Assembly: GCF_037176765.1 (NCBI RefSeq)
Contig: NC_090024.1
Span: 196,474,278 to 196,538,277 of the forward strand
Reading direction: 5' to 3'
DNA length: 64,000 bases
Origin: Anolis sagrei
Taxonomy: Eukaryota; Chordata; Lepidosauria; Squamata; Anolidae
Below are positions 40,201 through 55,200 of this stretch, piece by piece; position 1 is the stretch's first letter, and the number at the start of each line of letters is the position of its first letter. Position numbers and translations under genes: made by a program. The notes under the pieces were generated by a model. It was not told the origin of the DNA. It did no database searches and saw nothing but the letters and a program-made list of their open reading frames with translations.

Positions 40201-43200
40201 GTGTACACTTTATTTTTGGATGTACACTATTATAAGTATTCGAATGTGTAAATAATCTGCAAAAAAATCACAAAAAATGGGTTGGCAGATTAAATGGTTG
40301 GACAATGGATGGTGCAGCAGATGGTACATCTAAACAGAAGACTCTTGGGGTGAAATTGGCCATTCCTAATTGCAACAGTTTTAGCTTACTTTGGTTACAA
40401 TCTCCCCTGCTATGGACATTCAATCAGGAACCCAAACTGCTCAGGAATCCTGTTCATAGTGAGCTACTTTGGTATATAGAACAAATGAAGCTAAAATATG
40501 GGGGGGGGGGGGTGATGTGTGTGATTGGGGGCTGTGTGCTCATTATAAAACCCACATTCACTCTGTGTTTATCCAAGTTGCTAATCATGCAGAATCCGGG
40601 ACATTTTACCTTTCATTCTAACTTGGGGATGTAGGGAAGGAACCTGCTATTGAAACTTCCAAAATTAGTACCCAAGGGTGTACTTTGACTTGGAAAAATC
40701 AAGTGCATGGAATTTGGACATTTTAGACATGTAGGTAACAATTGTGATTTCCCCTGGCCAGCCACATTCTTATTTTATTTCATTTTTTTAGAGTTTCCTT
40801 CTTTCTTCTTCTTTCAGAAGTCCAGTGCCAGAAACCTCCACATGTCCATAATGGAATTCATAGCAAGCAAGAAGTAGCAATCTTTACCAGTGGGATATCT
40901 GTGGAATATACATGTGATCCTGGTTACAATATTACTGGAGAAACAATTATTTATTGTACAGAATCAGGCACATGGTCTTCCCCCACTCCTTGCTGTAAAG
41001 GTAAGTTTATCAACCACAAGACTGTCCATAGTGACTTTCGAACTTCAAGATGAGAAGTTTTGTTTATGTGAGTTTGATACATATGTGCAGAAATTGATAC
41101 TTTAAGACTAATCCTTTGAGGGCCAATTCAAATCATTCCCAAACTGGACACACACTTAGGAAACACTTCACATTCATTCAGCTTTTTATAGAACAGTGGA
41201 GAATGTGATGATTGAAAGTAAGATGGGCAATTACAATTGTTCCATTAGAATCCATGGCAACATCTTTGGTGCCATTTTTATTATGTAAATTTTATAACTG
41301 AGCTATAATTTGACAAGTCATGGGAATCCATGCTAGGGATTCATACAAATAAGATATTATGGATTTCTTCTTCGGTGTTGACAACTAAAGTTGTCTCCAA
41401 GTTAACAGACTTGGGTTTAAATAGTTTGTGAATCGGAGAGCTTTCGTGCTCTTTCATAGTTTTGTGCATTCACTTTGCTGTATCCATAAACAAGGCAAAG
41501 CTTCAGTTATTGGCTGTGTGTTTAGAGTACTGAGCCTTTGGGGATCTGAAAGAACACACCTGATATCCAGTCTCAATACATGCTGTTGCCTCCTAGTTGC
41601 TCACACAATTTAGTGTGTAATAAATAAATCTCTTGAAGACAATTTGTTTTGACTTCTTGAAGGTAAAAATATTTATGTTTTTGTATACACAGAAGTTTTT
41701 CTATTTTCTTTTCAGAGGTACAATGTCCCCTCCCCCAAGATGTGGAAAATGGGATTCGCAATAACCAAGAAACTTCAGTGTTCACCCGTGGAATGTTTGT
41801 GAAATATTCATGTGAACCTCCCTATACTCTTATTGGAGAGGCAACCATTTATTGCACAAATTCTGGCACGTGGAGTCCTGCTGCCCCTTGTTGTAGACGT
41901 AAGTGTCTTACTCACTAATAAAGGTGGTTTCTTTTGCAGTGAATAATGCCAAACTGCAACCAGATAATTCAAAGGCCTTTTTAAAAGCATCTCTGAACCG
42001 AGAATATGTATCCTTCCAAATGAGGAATTTGCATCTTCACATACTTCATTCGCATGAACAAGAATTTGAGAAATATGTGGAGAGTTTTGCATTTTCCAAC
42101 AAAGTGGTGTGCAATTTGCCATGTAGCAAGGTCTCAGGGCCAAGCAGAAGTGGAGAGGTAGCCTGATGTGGCTTCTGTGAGACAAGAAGTTTCTAGTGTT
42201 CTCGAAGCCCTTTCATCTTGGCCGCAAGGAGGGAGAATCAGCCAATGATTTTGATCTTTTTAGTATGGAATCATGGGCTAGCTGAACCCAGATGTAGTCC
42301 CCACTCCAGAACTGGGCTCTGTCCTATTTAACTCATGCTAACAAAGAGTGTCCAGCACTCTTTGCCTAGCTATCATCCCACCCTTTACTTCATTGTCAGA
42401 TTTGTACTTTGCCACAACTTTAGGAGCAGTTGCTGTGGATCATAGATCTGTGGGGTATCTTTTTCCAGGGTCAGCTGGACAGTGATTAAGGGGTCCCCTA
42501 CTGGGGTCTCGGAGGGGGGCTGGGGTGGTGAAGGGCTTTCACTGGCTGGAGTCATCCCCTGGTGGAAAGAGAGCATGAAGGGCAGCTGCTCCCAGGCACT
42601 CCTAAGGACTCTGGTAGCAGACCAGAGGGTAAACCTCACTGATAAATAGGCGGGTTGGCCAAGGTACAGATCCTGACCTATCCAAGCAACAACTTCTTTC
42701 TTTGGAGCTGCAACCAATAAAAATGTGGCCAACATTTCCCACTTTCAACTCCAAAACTGTGTGTGGTGTGGTTTTCTTCTTGGAATGGGCTTGTGTGTGC
42801 ATCTGCAGTGCCATGGTTTTGCAATGATTTTTCATATTTTGGGACTTTGTACAAATTTCACATTTTTTTCTTTTTTGCATACAATATTTTAAATACATCT
42901 CTGAAGATTCCTTTTGCCATTTTTGGCCAAGAAATTTGCAAATATTTTTTACATCTCTTTTTTGAACTTGGAGGGCAGCATTTAAATATAATGGCTAAAG
43001 TGTGAGGCTTCCAATGGCAGAATTGGATTAGGAGCAGAAAGAGCTTCTTTATTTTGGTGGAGTCACATGAATCAGTGCTAGGAATGGATACTGGAACATG
43101 TGGTACCCTGATTTTTTAAAGATATTAGCAATCCATGACTGTTGCCTTTTTTAAATTTCTCACCTTTATGTTTTATATGAAGTAAAAGGAAATAGTTCAG

Positions 43201-46200
43201 ACTTCTTCCTTCCCTTGTGTTCTGAAACTTTTTTTCCCACTTTCATTCTCAAATTAGAAGTGGTGATGGGAAGGAGAGTGAGTGAAAGAGGGAGAACATT
43301 TTAGAAGTTCCTTGATTTAATTTTCATATTTCCTGTGTCTGTAAAATGAATGAAACATTTCCACTTAAAAGAGATTTGTAAACACTTTTCATAGATAAAT
43401 GAATAAATATATTTCCAGGTACTCACTTTGAAGACAATAAGAGTTGAAATTCCAGAGCTTGGAAGTGACTGGTTCTAAAAACTGTAATTTTTAGTTATGG
43501 TGATAGTTGCAGTTATGTGACCTCATGATGCCATTGTTTGAATTTTGTTGTCGTTGTTGTGTGCCCTTAAGTCATTATGATAATTCTAAAGCAATTTTGT
43601 CACTATCCTTCCTCCCCCCTCAAGATTTTTTAGAGGGGGGATGTCATCACATTATTAGATGCTGAGACGGTGCGAGCTGCCCACTAGTTTTCCAAGGCTA
43701 AGGATTCAAATTACACCACAGTGACTCTGAACAATGATGGAAGAATATCAATTGATCAGCAATGAGAGATGGGATTTGAGTACATTTTGTGGCATAAGCC
43801 AGCAGTTTCAAGCACCAAACTACTTATTTTAGTTACTCTTCACAAATATGACTATGGAAGGGTTTTTTAAAAATAATAATAATAGTAGCTAACTACTTTG
43901 TGGATGAATGGAAAAAATAATTATGTTTAAACAGCTGATTTCCAAATATAGAGTTATTGTGGCATGGGACTGAAACTTTTGATATTTTCTTATATTAGAA
44001 AAGGCAGCTTGCAGTTTGGAAGGGGACCAAGACAGAATGCCACTTTTGGCTTTCCATCACAGCACCAATTCATCTCTTATCTGCATTACATTATGAGCTC
44101 ATAGCAATTGAAATACCTTTAAATCTTATTTGGTACATGACTACATACTCCCTATACAACTTCTGGAGCTTTACCTTTGCTTGTTATAAACAGAGGAACT
44201 GGTAGCACTTTTGCTTTGCTCTTTTACCTATTGTCCAACACCCCCAGAAATTGCTCATGGGAAGTATATTGGAAAAGACTTCACATATGGAAAGACTGTC
44301 ACATACATTTGTGAAGCGGGGTATTCCCTCGTTGGAGATCATGAGGTTACCTGTATTTTAGAAGACTCAAATTTTCTGAACTGGACTGAACCTCCAAAAT
44401 GCAAAGGTTCTTTTATTTATTTATTTGTAAAATCTGCAGTCTTCACTCTCCATAGCTACTCAGTGTTAATTTTTTGCATAACAGCACAGTAATTTTGTAA
44501 TATGTACTAGAAACTTGCCCTAGTCTTAGCAGTTGTGAGAGCAGGGTGTAAACCAATTTGATTTTGTATTTAAATATTTTCTTGATGGGGTGTCTTGCAC
44601 CTTGTGATAAATTGCCTACCTTTTAGGCCAGGGAAAAGCTGAGGAGTAGGCCCAAGGATTTTGGCAGCCATTTTGTGAGATGGTGCAGGGAGGCAGCCAT
44701 TTTAGAGTACTCATTTCCTAGAGGAGGTGGAGCTTAGGAGCAGCCTGGAGGGAAATGTGGAGAACCTTTGTGATTGGCTGGGAGAAAGTGAGCGGAGCTT
44801 AATTTTTTGCATAACAGCACAGTAGTTTTGTAATATGTACTAGAAACTTGCCCTAGTCTTAGCAGTTGTGAGAGCAGGGTGTAAACCAATTTGATTTTGT
44901 ATTTAAATGTTTTCTTGATGGGGTGTCTTGCACCTTGTGATAAATTGCCTACCTTTTAGGCCAGGGAAAAGCTCAGTAGTAGGCCCAAGTATTTTGGCGG
45001 CCATTTTGTGAGATGGTGCAGGGAGGCAGCTATTTTAGAGTACTCATTTCCTAGAGGAGGTGGAGCTTAGGAGCAGCCTGGAGGGAAATTTGGAGAACCT
45101 TTGTGATTGGCTGGGAGAAAGTGAGCGGAGCTTAGTGAGTGCGGAAAAAAAAATTGCCTAAAAGGGTGCGCTTTAAAATCTGACAGTGGAGTCAGGTCCT
45201 GGGTTTTGAAGAAGACAGTTGGGAGAGAGTGAGTTAGGAGAAGAGATGTTAGAGAAGCCACAGTGGTTAGTTAGAGACAATTGAGAGCTATTAGGAAGAC
45301 AAGCTAGTATAGAGATAAACAGATCCAAGGGAAAGGACTGTTTGGTGTATTAGGAATTCTAGTCAGAGGGAAGTCTGCTAGTTTCCTGAGGGAGTGAAAA
45401 ATTGTTATTGGAACTAAGTATTGAACTGTTTTTAAAGTAACCATAAGCTTCATCTCATTATTGCAACCATTATTCTTAAGTGCCTGTATTGTTGAAGTCC
45501 ACACAAATAAACAACTCTGTTCTTTGTTCATCAACAACTATCTGAGTGTGCCTCTATATAATGAAGTATTCTTAACAAGATAGGGAAACAGAGTTTCCAG
45601 ATTGGTGACAGCAGCATTTTAAAATAATCTCATTGTTAGTCACCTCAGGGTTCTGAGCCCTGAGTGCGAATTCAGCACATTCCAGCTTAATTAAACCTCT
45701 GGTCAAGCAAGAACTGAAAATTCCTTGTAATGTTGGTGGTAGCCAGTTTACACAATAAATTTCCTCAGAATACAATGTGGATGGGGGCAAAGTCTCTACA
45801 GCCTCCAAGCACTTAAATCATTTTAAATAAATAATCTGTTACACACCTCCAGAAATTGTTAATAGAAAACATGACAGTGAAATTAAAGAAGATTATCCTT
45901 ATGGTTCTGCAGTAACTTACCACTCTGATCCAGGCTACTTTCTTACTGAAGCAGGAACAATTTACTGCCTGTCTTTTGGAATATGGGATAAACCTGTCCC
46001 TTACTGTAAAGGCGGACAATATATATGACTACGTAGTTAATTATTTTTCAGTCTTGAAGCCCTGTCGCACTGGAATACATGACATGTAAGTCTAAATTCC
46101 TGAAAAGTCCCCTAAGTGTTGTACTACTTAGACTACAAAGATGTCATATTGGATATAATCTTCTGCATTGGGTATCATTCAGGTCATAATTGTCCATGAT

Positions 46201-49200
46201 AATAGGAGAATAATGCAAGTAGATAGCCAGTGCAGTGTAGTTCTCTAAACATGATTGAATTGTTCTGTACTGTGATCTGAAGCAGAAAGTTGATTCATTA
46301 TTCTGTTGTCGATATTTTCCAGCACTGAAACAATATTCTGCTTTTCTGCTTCTAGTGGTAGAGTGTTCCTTACCTCCAAATATCCAGCATGGGAAATACA
46401 ATGCCTTGGAATCAACAAAATACACCAGTGGACAATTTGTAAAATATACCTGTGAACCTGGTTTTGTACTAAAAGGAGAGGCAATGATATATTGCACAGC
46501 TTCCGGAGAGTGGAGTCTTGCTGTACCATATTGCGAAGGTAAGACTTTCCAGCAAAGGATCACCGCCTTGTCGGGGCGCTGGAGCTTGAGCACCTCAATG
46601 ATGTCATGAGCGAAACCGTGAAGGGCCACCCAAGACGGGACGGTTGTGGCAGAGAGGTCAGACCAAGCGTGATCCCTGGGGAAGGCAATGGCAAACCACT
46701 CCAGTATCCTTGCCAAGAAAACTAAATGGACCAGTACAACCAGAGATATGTCGGTATGCCATTGGAAGATGGGACTCCCAGGTCGGAAGATGGCCAAAAT
46801 GCTACTGGGGAGGAGCAGAGGATAAGTTCAACTAGCCCCAGATGTGATGACGCAGCTAGCTCAAAGCCGAAAGGAAGGCTAGCGGCCGACGGTACTGGAG
46901 GCGAACGACGAATCCGATGCTCTAAAGATCAACACACCATAGGAACCTGGAATGTAAGATCTATGAGCCAGGGCAAATTGGATGTTGTTATTGGTGAGAT
47001 GTCAAGACTAAAGATAGACATTCTGGGGGTCAGTGAACTGAAATGGACTGGAATGGGCCACTTCACATCAGATGACCACCAGATCTACTACTGTGGACAA
47101 GAGGAACATCGAAGAAATGGAGTAGCCTTCATAATTAATAAGAAATTCGCTAAAGCGGTGCTTGGATACAACCCAAAAAATGACAGAATGATCTCAATTC
47201 GAGTGCAAGGAAAGCCTTTCAACATTACAGTGATCCAAATATACGCCCCAACCACAGCTGCTGAAGAAGCAGAAGTAGATCAGTTCTATGAGGATCTGCA
47301 GGACCTACTGGATAATACACCAAAAAGAGACATTATTTTCATTACAGGAGACTGGAATGCCAAGGTGGGAAGTCAAATGACAACAGGGATCACAGGCAAG
47401 CATGGTCTGGGAGAACAAAATGAAGCAGGACGCAGGCTGATAGAATTTTGCCAGGAAAACTCGCTGTGTATAACGAATACTCTCTTCCAACAACCTAAAA
47501 GACGGCTTTACACATGGACCTCTCCAGACGGTCAACACCGAAATCAGATTGACTACATCCTTTGCAGCCAAAGGTGGCGGACATCCATCCAGTCGGTGAA
47601 AACAAGACCTGGGGCTGACTGTAGCTCAGATCACGAACTTCTTATTGCCCAATTTAGAATAAAACTAAAGAGATCAGGGAAAATACACAGACCAGTTAGA
47701 TATGATCTCACTAACATTCCTAGCGAATATACAGTGGAAGTGAAGAACAGATTTGAAGGACTAGATTTAGTAAACAGAGTCCCAGAAGAACTATGGACAG
47801 AAGTCCGTGACATTGTTCAGGAGGCGGCAACAAAGTACGTTCCAAAGAAAAAGAAAACCAAGAAGGCAAAATGGTTGTCTGCTGAGACACTGGAAGTAGC
47901 CCAAGAAAGGAGGAAAGCAAAAGGAAACAGGGATAAGGGGAGATATGCCCAGTTAAATGCGCAATTCCAGAGGTTAGCCAGAAGAGATAAGGAACTATTT
48001 TTAAATAAGCAATGCATGGAAGTGGAAGAAGACAACAGAATAGGAAGGACAAGAGACCTCTTCCAGAAAATTAGAAACATTGGAGGTAAATTTCAGGCAA
48101 AAATTGGTATGATAAGAAACAAAGATGGCAGGGACCTAACAGAAGCTGAAGAGATCAAGAGAAGGTGGCGAGACTATACAGAAGATCTGTATAGGAAGGA
48201 TAACAATATCGAGGATAGCTTTGACGGTGTGGTGAATGAATTAGAACCAGACATCCTGAGGAGTGAGGTTGAATGGGCCTTAAGAAGCATTGCTAACAAC
48301 AAGGCAGCAGGAGATGATGGGATCCCAGCTGAACTGTTTAAAATCTTAAAAGATGATGCTGTCAAGGTGATGCATGCCATTTGCCAGCAAATATGGAAAA
48401 CACAAGAATGGCCATCAGACTGGAAAAAATCAACTTATATCCCCATACCAAAAAAGGGAAATGCGAAAGACTGCTCCAACTTCCGTACAGTGGCCCTTAT
48501 TTCTCATGCCAGTAAGGTAATGCTCAAGATCCTGCAGGGAAGACTCCAGCAATACATGGAGCGAGAGTTGCCAGATGTTCAAGCTGGGTTTAGAAAAGGC
48601 AGAGGAACGAGAGACCAGATTGCCAATATCCGCTGGATAATGGAGAAAGGCAGGGAGTTTCAGAAAAACATCTACTTCTGCTTCATTGACTATTCTAAAG
48701 CCTTTGACTGTGTGGATCATAATAAATTGTGGCAAGTTCTTGGTGGGATGGGCATCCCAAGCCACCTTGTCTCTCTCCTGAGGAATCTGTACAAGGACCA
48801 AGTCGCAACAGTCAGAACTGACCACGGAACTACAGACTGGTTCAAGATTGGGAAAGGCGTACGGCAAGGCTGCATACTCTCACCCAACCTTTTTAACTTG
48901 TATGCAGAACACATCATGCGATGTGCGGGGCTGGATGAATGCAAAGCTGGGGTGAAAATTGCTGGAAGAAACATTAACAACCTCAGATACGCAGATGACA
49001 CCACTCTGATGGCCGAAAGCGAGGAGGAGCTGAGGAGCCTTCTAATCAAGGTGAAAGAAGAAAGCGCAAAAGCCGGGTTGCAGCTAAACGTCAAAAAAAC
49101 CAAGATTATGGCAACAAGAATGATTGACAACTGGAAAATAGAGGGAGAAACCGTGGAGGCCGTGACAGACTTTGTATTTCTAGGTGCAAAGATTACTGCA

Positions 49201-52200
49201 GATGCAGACTGTGGCCAGGAAATCAGAAGACGCTTACTTCTTGGGAGGAGAGCAATGTCCAGTCTCGATAAAATAGTGAAGAGTAGAGACATCAGACTGG
49301 CAACAAAGATCCGCCTAGTCAAAGCCATGGTATTCCCTGTAGTAACCTACGGATGTGAGAGCTGGACCTTAGGGAAGGCTGAGCGAAGGAAGATCGATGC
49401 TTTTGAGCTGTGGTGTTGGAGGAAAGTGCTGAGAGTGCCTTGGACTGCGAGAAGATCCAACCAGTCCATCCTCCAGGAAATAAAGCCCGACTGCTCACTG
49501 GAGGGAAAGATACTAGAGACAAAGTTGAAGTACTTTGGCCACATCATGAGGAGACAGGAAAGCCTAGAGAAGACAATTATGCTGGGGAAAGTGGAAGGCA
49601 AAAGGAAGAGGGGCCGACCAAGGGCAAGATGGATGGATGGCATCCTTGAAGTGACTGGACTGACCTTGAGGGAACTGGGGGTGGTAACGGCCGACAGGGA
49701 GCTCTGGCGTAGGCTGGTCCATGAGGTCACGAAGAGTCGGAGACGACTGAACGAATGAACAACAACAACAAGATTTTGTACATTTTTTGGTTCTCCTTAA
49801 TCAAGGAGTTTATACTGAAGAAAAAATTATAATCACCTTATAGTCGCTGAGATCTTAACATTCAGAATAATTGACAATTCACTTGGAATGAGGTTCTTTG
49901 TGACATCTAACACCTTTAACATGGTTCAAAAGACTTTCCTTTTGCTCTGCAGTTTTTAAAAAAGTTTTGATATTTTGAGCATGTAGCATCACTATGGAGT
50001 TTGGGAAAGGAGTTGGGTGGAACAGACCTGGGCCAGGTCATTATCTGATCACTTGTGCCAAGAAGTGGCACTTTCCCAGTTTCAATTTTGAATTTTAAGT
50101 TTGTTGGCATGGTCAACATTTTATAAAAGAAGATGTGTGCATGGATACTTAGCACAGATGAGTGAAACAAGAAAGTTAATTGCCTTTTAAATTAAAATAG
50201 AAATGTAATACTTGGTACACACATGATGGGGGGGGGGGGATAAAATTAGGGTGGCCATGACCATGTGGCTAAAAAATGAAGGAATAGAGTTGTGAACCAC
50301 ACCAATACAGAGGCAAGTTTGCCAGGAAAATGTATTAAGGCAATCTCACCATGAGGTGTGTGATGTAAGTGGTAGTAACAGAGTCACTTCAGGATCAATA
50401 TGAATGGGCAAAATGTGGTGCCAATGAGAATATATGTTTTTCAGTGTGGACAAGCCCCAAGACAGGCCATCAACAAACTAAATAATTTTTTGTCTGTTGA
50501 AAATTAGTCTAGACAAATCTATGAGAGTGAGGCCATTCATTTTTCACCCTTAGAAGTTCTTGAATATTGGTGGAGGTGGCAAGGGGAGCAGGGTGAAATG
50601 AAAATTACAGAAGTAAATCAGATACCATAACTCAGCATACATTTGTGTCACTGCATGCCCATTATATTGTACCAAGGTTCAATATTAAAAATACAAAAAT
50701 ATATTCCAAATAGCAGGAAAATACATCTACACCAAAATTAAATGCTTCTCCAGGAGTATATCCGAAACAAGATTCTATCTTCTTCATGTTTCTCTATTCA
50801 TACTGAGCAGGTTTTAGAATGGAAGGCAAAGTGACATATTGCCAGACCTGTTGGAAATGAAGTCAACTGAGCACAGATCATGTTTTTCAGGACATACTGG
50901 AGTTCAAGAAGATTTTTGTCACTTTTTCAGTTTCTGTCTCTCCTTTTAGAAATTCGATGTCAGCAACCCCCACATATCCAAAAGGGCACTTACAACAACC
51001 TCGAAGTAGAAGCATTTAGTAGTGGGATGTCTGTGAGCTACACTTGTGAGGCTGGCTACACTCTCACTGGAGAGGCAACTATATATTGCACCAACTCTGG
51101 TTCATGGAGCCCACCTGCCCCTCGTTGTGAAGGTAAGTGTCTTCTCATCAGGACTGGTGAGTTCATTTGTGGTGCACATAACATGCAGATTGGTTTTATG
51201 AGAGAAATGTGCTGTCCAATAATTTTACCAGGAATAAAACTAACTTAGGACCTCTGTCAAAACCACCTCTGAGGAATCCTTGCTTAAGAAGACCCTTTAA
51301 AGTTTGTGGAGTCATCATAAGTCAACAGATGACTCAAAGGCACATACAAGCAAAATAATCATGGCTTCGACTGGTGTACAGAACCTGGAGGCTCTGTTTA
51401 CATTTACATTTATATGTAGAACAGGAGTGACATTATACGCCCAATCTTCTTAGTGAAGACAAGGACAAATATTTTTTCCTGTGATGTGAATGTATTACAT
51501 TGTATAATAGTTGCCACCACATATAAGTCTCACCCCCATTTTGGGAGTAGGTGGGTGGGTGGCAAAATTAGCATTTTGCTGTTCTTTGCTTAATAGTCAC
51601 AGCTGAGGAAAGACCCTTAGCTGAAAAGGGGACAAGTGTGCGGGCTTCACCTGCCTAAACACCTCTCCCCTCTGAAATATGAAGCTTTCCTCTGCTGACA
51701 GTCCCTTTGCTGCTACAGGGCTTTCCTCAGCTGGCAACTGAGAGAAGCTCCGTAGCTGCATTTTTCCGCCATTTTTTCCCAGCATGTAATAGTCACCACT
51801 GTGTGACAGTAAAAAAAGGGGGAGGAGGGAAGTATAATTATTGTGCAGTGAAATATGGTATTTATTTAAGGGTATCTATACCTCATCTGCAACCTAAAAG
51901 GCCCCCAGAATAACAAGGAGTTGGTTTGGCTGACAATCTAAATAAACCACAACATAAAAAGAGAATAGTAGAGTGGGAATTAAGTTCAGCAGTTCCTTAC
52001 TGTTTTAGTTTGTCCTCTGAGGCTACAGCAATAGTAGTTGCAACATGGAGGGGAAAGCAGGAGGTCTCATCAGCTGCATGGGGCAGGCATGATGGAACTA
52101 TGCATGGAAGCTTTTCTCTTATTGAGTCCAGGTGGTTCATTTATACCTTAAGAGATTAAATGACTTTTTCATATCTGTGCTAGTAATGAACCAACAGTGA

Positions 52201-55200
52201 TTGCATCAGGAGTAGTAATGTTAGCATTGTGTTCCTCAGTTTGAAACTTGTTTTGAGAGAAGCATGATACTCATGTGGTTTTGCTCTAGTGCTGCAGTGT
52301 GCCCCTCCTCCATCTATTCCCAATGGTGACCATAATGGTAATGGCTCAACTAGTTTTGATGTTGGAGGATATATGAATTACACTTGTCATCAAGGTTACT
52401 TGCTACGTGGGGAAGACTTCATTTATTGTACAGCGTCTGGAGCATGGAGTCAACCCCTGCCTCGATGTGAAGGTATTGCTATCATATTCTCTAATCTTAT
52501 TATACTATGAATTAGGAATCCATAGCAATTTTCAGTTGACTTTTTCTGGTTTTTGTTTTCAGCTATGCATTGTCCTCTGCCGCCAAGAGTTGTCCATGGG
52601 GAGTACATTGGAAAAAATTTCAAATATGGGAAGTCTGTAGTATATATTTGTGATGCAGGCTATTCCCTTGTTGGAGATCATGTGGTTACCTGTGTTTTAG
52701 AAGGCGCAAACTCTGTGAATTGGACTGAACCTCCAAAGTGCAAAGGTTGTTTTAAGCCATTGTTCCCATCTACAGTTAGTCTCATGCAAACAACATGTAC
52801 ATTTCTACTTAAAGTTCATCTTTTACTTGTAGGTGCAGGACAATTGTTTTGAATGAAGTTATTCTTAGAAGTCTATGGCGAGGATGTAAATCGCTTTTCT
52901 GTCAATTTGAGATATTTTCCCTATAAAGTGCCTCAGTCGTCCAAGGACTGCCAACAAAATTCTCTTTCTAATCATTTTGTATTGTAATATTTTCTCGCCT
53001 CTATAGGATGCCTTGCACCTCTAAGGGTTGACAATGGAAAACATCGCAATGATTCTGGAATCCTGAAAGATTTTCCTTATGGCTCCTCAGTGACTTACTA
53101 CTGTGATCCAGGCTATTTTCTTACTGGAGCAGCAACAATGTACTGCCTGTCTTCTGGAATATGGGATAAACCCGTCCCTCAGTGTAAAGATAGACAATGT
53201 ATGTGGATGAGTCTAAGCAATTTTTCAAGATATGTAACAACTATATTTATAATATGAAATGTAATTTATGATATGCATTCATAAGTAAAATAAATGCTCG
53301 ATTTCAGATAAAGGTTAGAGAAAATAAAGATAATGTTGATTGTTTTCCATTCCTCAGATCCACTGTTAAGAGCCACTTGGTTAGAGAATGGTGAAGGGCC
53401 TTTAGGTGTTTTGTAGGACCCTTATATATTTTTTCTGATTCTATAGCTAGGATGATGAAACTTGACAAAAAGTTTGTCTTTCAGAATCACAGCTTAATGA
53501 TAGAATCATAGGATAATGCTACATAAAGAAAAAAAATCACTAATGTTAGAGTAGTCCTGATACTTGCATATCCAATTCTTTGCTGTCGTTTTTAAGATAA
53601 CATCACTTTCTTGAACAGTTACTAATTCAATTATTAAACTTTTAAAAACATTCTTTTTGAGATACGTAGGTCAAATTGATCAACCAAATCCATTGTCTAA
53701 TTTTAAACTACATCTGTGCTGAAAAAGTCCAAATCAAATAATTGACTTTTTTTTACCCACAGCAAATGAGCTAATTGCATTCCCCCCCCCCCCCCCTCTT
53801 CTTCATTAGCTTACTATGTTCCTGCTGCCATAGGATTTGGTAAGTAATTTCTGACAGCACATCCTTGGTATAAATATATCATACTCTCATAAAATCAACA
53901 AAGTTAAACTATTTTATATGAGTTAATTTTCTTGGTCTGCCAAACGTTGATCACAGAGTCATGCTGCAGGTAGACATTTCTCAAGAACTGAAACGTTGCA
54001 CTAGAACACATTATGCCCTTTCAATTTGTCACCAAGCAGATTTATTCTGAAATTTATAGAGCTCAGTGCAACATCTAATTAGGTCAGTGGTTCTCAACAT
54101 GTGGGTCCCCAGATGTTTTGGCCTTCAACTCCCAGAAATCCTAACAGCTGGTAAACTGGCTGGGATTTTTGGGAGTTGTAGACCAAAACACCTGGGGACC
54201 CACATGTTGAAAACCACTAGGTTAGGTGCATATGTTTTGTCATGACTTATCATTTTTAATGTTACATAATTTTAAATTGCTTGGGTTTTAATATTTTAGC
54301 ACTGATATGGCATAGTTCGCCAATTTGGAATTGTTGTCTTTTTAAAGAAAAAGGAGAAAGCCCTGAATTTAAATTACTCTTTGGTTTCAACAGGATCTCT
54401 AGTTGGTGTCCTGCTTTTGGTGATTTCTGCAGCTTTATGGATTATGGTTTCAAAACGGAAAAAAGTGTAAGGCAATTATATTTCTTCTTTCTGTGGAAGA
54501 AAATATTAAACACATTAACTGCCGAATCTAGAGGCTCATAACAGATATAACAATTCATGGTTCATTCATAGCTCCTAAGTTTTCAGACTGTACCAGAGCT
54601 CTTACCTTTTGCACATAAATAAAGAATCTAAATGTAACTTTAGTCTTCTGTATAGACAGAGACTGAATGCAAGGCTAAATAAAGGTATGAATGAATTTTG
54701 ATGCAAGGTTAGCTCTGCTTTTAAACTGCTATAGTCACAGAAGTATTTTATTACTAGAAATACTGGACTTTTAAAAAAAAATACACTTTATTGCACCATA
54801 ACAACTATGAACAGGATACAGAATTTTTCACAACTTACTGAAAACAGGGGTCTTCATGTTAGTAATCACTACCTTAAGTCCCAATGACATTAATGGATGT
54901 ACTTGAAGTATGATTAAATCCCAATTCAATTCTAATAAGACAGAACACAATCTTGTGGTTCAGAACTGTCCATCAGATTTTTAAAAATCTTCTTAAAGTG
55001 TAATTAAGCTTAATCCTAGCATCAATCCATGACAGTTGAAGTGGGGTTAATTGCATTGATTCTACAGTGCAGATGCACCCTAGTCTTTGAAAGCTTATGC
55101 TATTAATTTATTTCTCTCAGTCTCAAAGGTGATACAAGATCCCTTTGTATACTGATCCAGACTAACACAGCAACATCTTTCAATTCTACAAAAACAAACA

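Noticed and set aside
42385-42735. Minus-strand 116-codon frame as a host gene
   Set aside because: No start context, splice sites or domain; probably part of an old repeat.
46052-46085. A live 34-bp CCP-derived exon
   Set aside because: Inclusion would shift the frame of the next CCP exon; it fits a truncated relic better.
46144-46797. 217-codon minus-strand frame
   Set aside because: It is the antisense shadow of the CCP exon at 46356 and the BovB 5' UTR.
48717-49328. Long minus-strand frames opposite the BovB
   Set aside because: Shadows of the BovB coding frame with no recognised domain.
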